Source: Allodiplogaster sudhausi (taxonomy: Eukaryota; Nematoda; Chromadorea; Rhabditida; Diplogasteridae). Taken from it: 64,000 bases of DNA. Shown here piece after piece: positions 56,951 to 64,000 of this stretch. Made by a program: the position numbers and the translations under genes. The notes below the pieces were generated by a model. It worked only from the letters and a program-made list of their open reading frames with translations. It was not told the DNA's origin and did not search any database. The DNA lies in NCBI GenBank assembly GCA_945643635.1, contig CALZFC010000267.1, positions 62,001 to 126,000 of the forward strand, written 5' to 3'. Position 1 is the stretch's first letter; each line of letters starts with the position of its first letter.

Positions 56951-56999
56951 TGGAGTAATAGTGTAAACCTAGTTGCCAGCACAAGACTTGACCGTATAT

Positions 57000-59251
57000 T
57001 GGGAAAAGCAACCAACGATTATTGCGACATACTGCTGCTGAGTGGCTGTGCCGACGGTGTATTTGAGGGAGGGATACCTGATTTTAAAGTGCTGTAGGTA
57101 TTCAATAGGATAACATATTAAGTGGCCAATAAATTGAAAGATTCCTGTTGAGACAACTCACTTGGCGGTGGTGAGAGTGGGCAGAAAGTACTCCTCGTGG
57201 CATGCTCGAGGACAGGAGCAGGTCAGTTCGGTTGACTCGGCCTCGGTGGCAGGAGAATGTCGTTGTCGTCGCAAGGTACGAATGCATTTCACAGCGAAAG
57301 AGACATTGTAAGATAGCAAATGTACACACTACATAAATATCACACAACGATGAGGCTAATCATCTCACAGTCTTCCATTGTTCCACAATGCATCGCAGTG
57401 TTAGTACCAAGAGGAATACGAGGGTCGGCGCATCCGCATCTGACTTGGTAATCGTTATTTTTCCCTACAGTAGCTGTCCTAATGCAGCGTTTGGTGAATC
57501 CTGAGTGTTGAAATGTTGAGGTTGTTACGAATTGTAACCGTTGGATAGTCAGCCGCTGCCTGCAGCTGTTCATGCAGCCCTGCTGCGTGTAGTTCATTCC
57601 CTACAAATTGCTCACTCACCATTCTGTTTCACAAATTTTCTTTTCCACAACAGTGCTCGAAATTATAGCTGTGTTCACTTTTTTGAAGTTTTAATTGCAT
57701 GAATTCCTAACTGTGTAGTAGTTCGAATCGGATCCCAAGCCATCGGCGCATCTCGTGTAAGGACTTCCCAATCGGATCTTCACTTTCTGTACAATTATTA
57801 GGCCATTTCGTTTATAATATTAAGTGTTCTATTATTATTTATAAGTAGAACTTCGCCAAATTTCATTTGTATATATGTATATAACTTCATATTTTCATAT
57901 TTCTTTTGCTACATTTTAAGTTATAATGAACCTTTTCAAGTACAATTGATGTTTGCTTCCCAACAGCAACAGGGATTTGCCGAGCGACAGCAGATGGATA
58001 TCTCAAATTGAATTTTATATTATGGAGTCTATTAAAGCAAAAGTCCACTAGTTAATACCAATCATTCTACCTACCGTCTGTCATGAATTGCAAGACGACA
58101 GGAAGCTGTTTCAGTAATGGGCAAGAAGTCGTTGTCTAACGTGAAGGGGCCTTCTTGCTGATTGTGAGAAATAAGTTTTTCCAACTTTTCTTTTTCGGAA
58201 ATACAAAAGCGAGGGTCTCTTAACTAGGGACAATCTCGTAATCGACACGATTGTGCTAACTTTTACAGTGAGAAGCATTCTGAGTCCGTACTTGACGCCA
58301 GGCCGAGTTATAGAAATGTTTGGCTGAAGCTGTAGGCAAGCGCCAAATTCAGCGTCAATGTGAATTGAAAACCAATTACTGTAGTAGTGAAGACAAATCA
58401 AGACTGAATGCCATGCTTAAAACACTAACTTTGCGCATTGCTTGCCACCGAGAGTACATTCTGTTACCAAGTCATCAAAGCTGTACATCGCCGGTATCTA
58501 AATTGGTTTGATCTTCTCGATTAAGGCGCAATTCGATTGGTGTTTAGCTTGCCTTCTCCTCTTCTGTCATGCTTGCTGCGAGTAGCATTACCATATCTTT
58601 CGTTACCAGTTGTCTCTCTCGAGGATGGATCGCAGCCTTGAACCAGATTCACTTGGCAAGATCACATAATAACATGAGGATGCTGATTATAATTGGCATC
58701 GCATTGCTAGTGTTAGAAGAGCTCCAACGTACAAGTCCATAGGAATCGTTCGTGTCTTGTCCATTGCGAATTGCTCGATATGAATGGAGTAGTTCCGAAA
58801 TTGCGCGAAATGATGGATTATTGTTGACTTCCAACAATTTGTACGGATTGGAGTTGCAGAAGGTTACGGTGGGAAAGTCCTGTGGCATGAAACGAGTTCA
58901 TCATCATGATATAGATTGAAAACAACTTTACCTGCATAGCAAACTCGACCGTCGTTGTCATGTGGGAAGGAAAGGCGAGGTATCGGACGACGGAGAGAGC
59001 AACGACAATGACAAAGGCAATTCCACTGTGCAAGAAAACCGTTTTGCTTCTCAAGCGCTATTTCAATGGAATTGTACAGTGTTTCTTCATCCTGAAAGTT
59101 GTTATCACTTCACAACCTACAGCACAATTGACGCTATTCCCCAATAGATTCGCTCCAATTTAGTGTCGCAGCAGCAGAAGAACCGAATACATGCAACTGA
59201 AGACCACTGAGCAAAGTCAAAGAGGACATTCAGAAGAGTCGCTTTTGCCAT
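57000..59251 (-). CDS. DEG/ENaC sodium channel subunit, TM1 to Cys-rich domain
   Basis: Exons with in-frame junctions: 59,251-59,133 (MAKATLLNVL, cytosolic), 59,025-58,932 (TM1, GIAFVIVVALSVVRYLAF), 58,879-58,733 (DFPTVTFCNSNPYKL, the FPAVTxCNxNP signature after TM1), 58,497-58,430, 58,378-58,267 (FGACLQLQP, the GNCxxFN position, then KYGLRMLLT), 58,157-58,075, 58,001-57,932 (PVAVGKQTSIVL), 57,786-57,712 (LGSPYTRCAD) and 57,600-57,369 (YTQQGCMNSCRQR...RCGCADPRIPLG). A segment at about 57,270-57,160 gives CSCPRACHEEYF, followed near 57,095 by YPSLKYTV. These are the palm, finger and wrist elements of a trimeric degenerin channel. The acceptor of the CSCPRAC exon is unresolved. No TM2 follows before the mucin-like exon at 56.95 kb, so the gene either continues into 54.57-56.95 kb or is truncated. 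Confidence 0.8.
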
Positions 59252-60146
59252 GAGTCTGATCTGAAAACAAATTAATTGAGGGAATAATAACAAGCTCAAC
59301 ATGTTTGTTTTTCAACAGTGCCAGCAATATTAAGATGGGGAGACAGTAGCGTTGGTATATCTGTATCAAAATTTAGAGAAAGGAGGGTTGGTACACAAGG
59401 AGTTGTAAAAAATGCAAGAAAATCTCGAAGCATATTCCTTGGCAACGTATGATGCCAATGGACCGATTTGTCTGGGTTGGTGCAAAGTCCTTGCCAAGCT
59501 ACAGACAAATGTTGCTTCATCTCTGCATTTCCGATCATGTATGCAGACAAACAAAGTATGTCAGGCACCTGATGTTTCGCTTTTCAATAATTGTTTCGGA
59601 AGACTTGACTCCACTCTTGCCGAAGATCAGGTGCTGCTCACGGATTCTGCAACAATGATTCCTTTCGACGTCAAAACTTGACTGGGCTGCGACAAATGTG
59701 GAATCAAACTACATACTACGTTATCAACTTGTTCAGTCATGAATTAAATGTCTCACAGAAAAATGTAACTCTCCATCATTAATGAGAGTTTGATACACGC
59801 TTTATCCATTGTAGCGCAGTTTCGCATGTGCACAAAAACAAGATAATTGACCTCTCACAAGGATCGACGTCGGTTCTGCAGGCCAATAACGGCAGTCAGG
59901 AACGGTGTTCCTTTTTCCAGTAGGCGAAAGCAGCACGTTTCACTATACTGTTAAACGTGCTATTTATTTTCGCGATCAACATAATACAATTGTGTGGAAT
60001 AGACGGTTTTACAGATATGCACATTCTTTCATTTACGCTTGTTCTGCATATTCTTCGGCGTAAACAATTCGTTGGTTTTATTCTGGTTGTAAAATTCAGT
60101 AAAGCAATGCGAGTTTTTTTTGTCAAATAGACAATTTGACAGCCTC
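59252..60146. other. Between two DEG/ENaC genes; one unassigned plus-strand frame
   Basis: An 89-codon plus-strand frame at 59,412-59,681 contains five Cys (ICLGWC, RSCMQ, VCQAP, NCFGR) and is otherwise protein-like. It has no signal peptide and I found no partner exons, so I do not claim it as a gene. Confidence 0.35.
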
Positions 60147-63100
60147 TCAACGGTACTGTGTAGGCTGTCGTCCCAGAGCGATCTTCACAAGCAGGAGACC
60201 TAACTCGAGGATGACGATAGCCGAGCAGCCAAGGAGGAGACTGATCTGGCAGCCCATGGAGCCGAAAAGAGATGCGAACTAGATATAGACAACATATACT
60301 TAAAATTTTTACACCTTATAGATCTTAATCCTGTCTAATAACGTGTTACTGACCGAAACGGAGAGTTCCTCAACCTCGACGTTGGCCTCGATTGTATCAA
60401 AGAAAATGGCCACTTCGCTCTAAAATATCATATTAGCCAACTTGTTTCACTTGCAAAGAAATTCAAAAAGGAGACTCTGAATTGCAATTAAATTACTTCT
60501 CATCCTCACAACACTTCTACTATAGTATTTTGCTGGCAAATTTGAAAAAAAAAACAAAAATCGACCCACAAAACTTGTCGTGCAGTAGTAGCCTTCAGAT
60601 GTAATGTTGCTGTTTGACGTATTCGTGATAGTGTTACAGGAATCATCTACCTGAATTAAGTGGGAATAATGTTTTTTTTTAAAATATAATCCTATCATTG
60701 AAACCAACACCTTTTGCTTGGTGCTTGGCGCTTGGAAGACAATCGTTTCGAAAGTGTCGGAATGACAAGGCGGAGGGCACTCGCACTCTGGCCAGCCTGA
60801 GGGATCGCCGATGGACGAGAGGAGGGACGAGATGCAGGCAACATAAGCATATTTACATACTATATCGCTTTCCCAGAGACTGGGTATGCTAACGCTTCTC
60901 AAAGCCACACGGTGAAGCGCCCTCCTTCCTCACAAAAGTCGCATCCATACAGCCGCACTCTTGATAAACGACATCTTGATAGCAAGATCGGAAGCAACCC
61001 TCAATTACATCATCCATGACAATTTACCGATCAATGTGACTTCTACTTTTAACTAATATAGATTTTCTCATTAAAGGAAGTATCCGACGAAAAAATAACT
61101 TCTTCTTTTATATTCCTATATGATCAAGTCTGGCCTAAAAGATCGAATAGAGGTGGTCCCGCTTTACGAAAGTCAGTATTTAGCCAGAAATTTGCATTTG
61201 TTTTTTGGAATACGGTAGAAAACGTCTCTGTCGATGCACCCGGTGTATGCTCAAAACCAAGCAAGGAGTGCCAACCGGTGGGAAGAAGAGGCAGTCTCTG
61301 CTCGTCTTGCCCACTTAGCACCCCATTTTCACCAAGGGATGAGAGATACAGACGTTAGAGAAAAGCGAGACAATGAAAGAAGTCGAGAGAGGTTAGATAC
61401 ACATACGATTCAAATTTGAAATTTTGTAGCGGCCGCTAAAAAAGGCTCATCCAATTGGGAGTTTAGCACAGTTTGAAACGTAATTCTATCAGATACGGTT
61501 TTCTTTCGTCGGATACTTCCTTTAATAAGATCAAGCTCACATCGATGGAATAGTCAAAGTCAAAGTAGAATGAAGCCACTTCCGATTTGTCACGAACGCA
61601 CCGTGCACTTACTCCACCATAGGCGGTATAAGCATACTGAACATAATTATTATTTCCTAGACTTTATAAAGAGAAAAAGCTTGTACACCTCGCTTATTCG
61701 AATAGTCGTTGTGGTTCCTGGAAGAAGCGTGATTCCTTTGCTCTCGGCATAGACTCCAAGAGATGCTGGAAAATATGTACCACTTTGAGAGCATCCAGGC
61801 TACCTAAGTTACCCACTGATATGAAAAGAGAAAAAGAAGCATCTTGCCATGCTGAATGAAGACATTGACTCCAGTTGTTTCCGACCAGATGGCCTGCTCG
61901 GCACTTTGCGCGTCCACAGTTACAAGAAATCCTGATTAAAATTCTTATACTTTAAGCCTTTTTTTAAAGTAATTAAAACAATTGATTTTCACAATTGTTC
62001 CACCTATGTATGTCATCTTCAACGATCGCAAGACTTGTTGAACGATTCGGAGCAGCCGGGTTAAAGACGAAGCAGTTGCCGAGAAATGGATCATGTCGCG
62101 TTTGAAAAGTAGTTCTAAAGGTAATTTGCTCAAAGTGGTCCACTCTATTTTTACTTGTATATCTACATCTTATCTTTAAAGGATGACATGAAAATTAAGA
62201 TCAAATATACAGGCACTTCCTAGCAGCGAAAGATGTTTTCTTCTAATTTGACGAAGTCAAACTCCAAATCGAGTGTTGATCCCAAAAAAGTAGCATCAGC
62301 GATGATGTCTTTGAGTTTCCAGCTAAGACTCGGACGGTCTTCATCAGAGATAAAGCTTAGAAGAGCAGGCAGTGACGATTTGAAGACAGCCGGGGAGTCC
62401 TTACCCGTTGAAATCAGCTGAGAATGTAAAGTTCAAAGTGTTCGATCAACCAACATCAAGCACGTTCTCGAGCGAATCATTTCCAAAAATATCCGAAAGA
62501 TATCCAAGAGCTGGAAGTAAGACATATTAATTGCAAAGTTGTGGTGGGTCCAATGATCAATTGACGAACAATTTCCACACGTTGGTCCGGTGTAATTGGC
62601 AGAACAAAAACATGAGCGACTTCCATCGACAACTTCGCAGATGGCAAGCGAATCTTTACTCTGGCAACTGCAATGGCAAATATTCATCAATTCTACACTG
62701 AACTAGACGATTCTTGTCTTCATTCTCACTCTCTATTCTAAACTGACACATTCGCAATGAGATTCCCGCTAGCGATTCTGTATTTACCACTTGGGTCTTC
62801 TGTGTTGGCAATAGTGGTTGTTGGGCTAAGTCAAATTGATAGTCATTTGTGAACGTGATAATATAATATTGTTTATAAAGAAGATAATTAGTCGGGTGCT
62901 TAAAATTTTATCTTCAATTTAATTGCTGAAGTGAATATGCAATTACCTTGTTATTACTGTAGACTGAGTCGAGGTTACTGTAATGGCTGACTCGGTCGAT
63001 GGAGCAGTGGCCAGAGAGTATGATGATGATGTTTCTGAATCTGTGAGTGCTGCTGTTGGCGTTGTAGTGAGAGAATTCGTTGTCGGTAACGCCATTCTTA

Positions 63101-64000
63101 AAACAATTCAATTGAATTTTTTTATAGACTTATCCGATTACCGTACATAAAATTCTGTGAACCTGTCAAAGATCAAAAAGTTAGTATTACGATATCACGA
63201 TTTTCACTGATGGTGAGATCACTAAATCTTTTCGATGTTTACGTAGTCGTCATAAGTTGTGTCGAAGATGAAGTTGCCGATATTGTAGAAGTCGATGTAA
63301 TGGATATTGATGTGGAAGAAGTCGATGTGGCAGGCGTCGATGATGACTGAGTCGAAGTTATTGTACTGGCATAAGTCGAAGAAGCCCTAACCATAGGCTG
63401 AGATGATGACGATGTTGCTGAATCTGTGATTGTTGCTGTTGGTGTTGTCATGAGCGTACTCGAAGTCGGTGGTGTGATTCTTTGAAAAAAGAATTGAAAT
63501 CATAATCATGCTAAAATGTGCTATAGTTCTATATTATATAGCTACATATATTGGATGTTCCAAGGAATCGTAAATTATAATTTTATTCGACCTTCGTTAA
63601 ATCCTGTGAAACTTTCAAATATGAAAAAGTGAGTATTACGATAAAATGCAATGCTGAACAACTTTCGTCGCCATGATTTTCATGAAGATCACTAATTGTA
63701 AAGCTATTCGATGTTTACGTAGTCGTCGTAAGTTGTGATGAAGATGAGGGAGCCGTGGTTGTTGACGTCTATGTGGTCGGCGTTGATGTGGAAATCGATG
63801 GGTTGTCGATGTTGAAGTCGTCGAGGTGGTCGTCTTTTCGCAGCCTTTAGACATTCCACCGCAGGGGATTAATCCGACGCAGGAGTCGTTCTGCGAAACG
63901 ACCAAAGAATCGTCACTTTTTTCTATTCCATTATAAGATTTGCGCAATCGAAAGTATAGCCATTCATATCTAGTACAGTATATAACCTATTTATAAATGT
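60147..64000 (-). CDS. DEG/ENaC channel subunit with mucin-like tandem exons and an EGF-like domain (5' end outside window)
   Basis: In order on the minus strand: about 63,900-63,720 (SCVGLIPCGGMSKGCEKTTT then Ser/Thr-rich), about 63,460-63,239 and about 63,110-62,940 (Ser/Thr-rich exons with a shared pattern, TTPTATITDSATSSS and TTPTAALTDSETSSS), 62,690-62,500 (EGF-like, SCFCSANYTGPTC), about 62,420-62,230, about 62,120-61,990 (FLGNCFVFNPA), about 61,925-61,830 (VDAQSAEQAIWSETTGVNVF), 61,770-61,690 (GITLLPGTTTTIRIS), a YGG segment near 61,610, about 61,020-60,911 (GCFRSCYQDVVYQECGC), 60,879-60,711 (CECPPPCHSDTFET), 60,419-60,354 and 60,278-60,147 (TM2, MGCQISLLLGCSAIVILELG). The selectivity-filter position reads GCS, a G-x-S form. 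TM1 must lie to the right of the window. In the outermost mucin exon the Ser/Thr pattern changes frame and meets a stop, so that exon may be decayed. Confidence 0.8.

Noticed and set aside
56583..56966. Acidic Val/Glu-rich plus-strand frame of 127 codons
   Set aside because: It is the complement of the Ser/Thr-rich mucin-like exon on the minus strand, which has Cys context and DEG/ENaC neighbours.
1..64000. CRISPR arrays, rRNA genes, bacterial operons or prophage
   Set aside because: Exon-intron structure, splice sites and gene content are eukaryotic. The tandem repeats seen (20 bp in the FLVCR intron, 16-18 bp in the chemoreceptor intron) have no unique spacers.

Overview
This is a eukaryotic, intron-rich, AT-rich window, almost certainly from a nematode. 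The evidence is an intact seven-exon serpentine chemoreceptor gene of nematode type, a cluster of DEG/ENaC (degenerin) channel genes, and an iGluR/IR-type receptor gene. These sit with housekeeping genes (40S ribosomal protein S12, V-ATPase proteolipid c''). A deep-branching (enoplean) nematode is my guess, not something the sequence proves. Introns are mostly GT-AG, and many are filled with long (CT)n or (GA)n tracts, so most large Ser/Leu- or Arg/Glu-rich open frames in the window are microsatellite shadows.

Layout. 1-5.3 kb: repeats and two receptor exon fragments (serpentine TM7 and IR M4). 5.36-6.92 kb (minus): a THAP zinc-finger gene and, just upstream, a gene with a P2X7-ballast-like domain. 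7-12.8 kb: MITE-like elements, microsatellites, no firm gene. 12.95-25.6 kb (minus): an iGluR/IR-type receptor gene whose large intron holds a 9,891-bp near-palindromic element with terminal inverted repeats and a 6-bp target duplication. Each arm of that element carries two spliced-looking genes and a tandem array of tRNA-like repeats; one arm has a 2.6-kb insertion with a decayed non-LTR reverse transcriptase. 26.7-31.2 kb: a cysteine-rich extracellular protein gene and its inverted partial duplicate. 31.7-32.9 kb: a decayed LINE. 34.35-36.73 kb (plus): the chemoreceptor, its last exon overlapped antisense by a small two-exon gene. 38.4-40.0 kb (minus): V-ATPase c''. 40.97-42.58 kb (minus): RPS12. 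43.3-43.8 kb (minus): sugar-transporter-like exons. 44.58-47.53 kb: a fold-back element containing a second element containing a third. 48.79-53.44 kb (plus): a complete 12-exon FLVCR-type MFS transporter. 54.57-64.0 kb (minus): DEG/ENaC channels with mucin-like and EGF-like insertions.

The genes do not form a pathway. Three of the receptor or channel types (chemoreceptor, IR-type receptor, DEG/ENaC) are membrane sensors, and the window is notable for sensory-gene turnover: exon fragments of the IR M4 segment and serpentine TM7 recur together, and mobile elements sit in introns of the receptor and transporter genes. The most striking structure is the giant palindrome in the IR-type gene; the cleanest is the nested fold-back at 44.6-47.5 kb, where the uninterrupted arm preserves the empty site of the insertion in the other arm.
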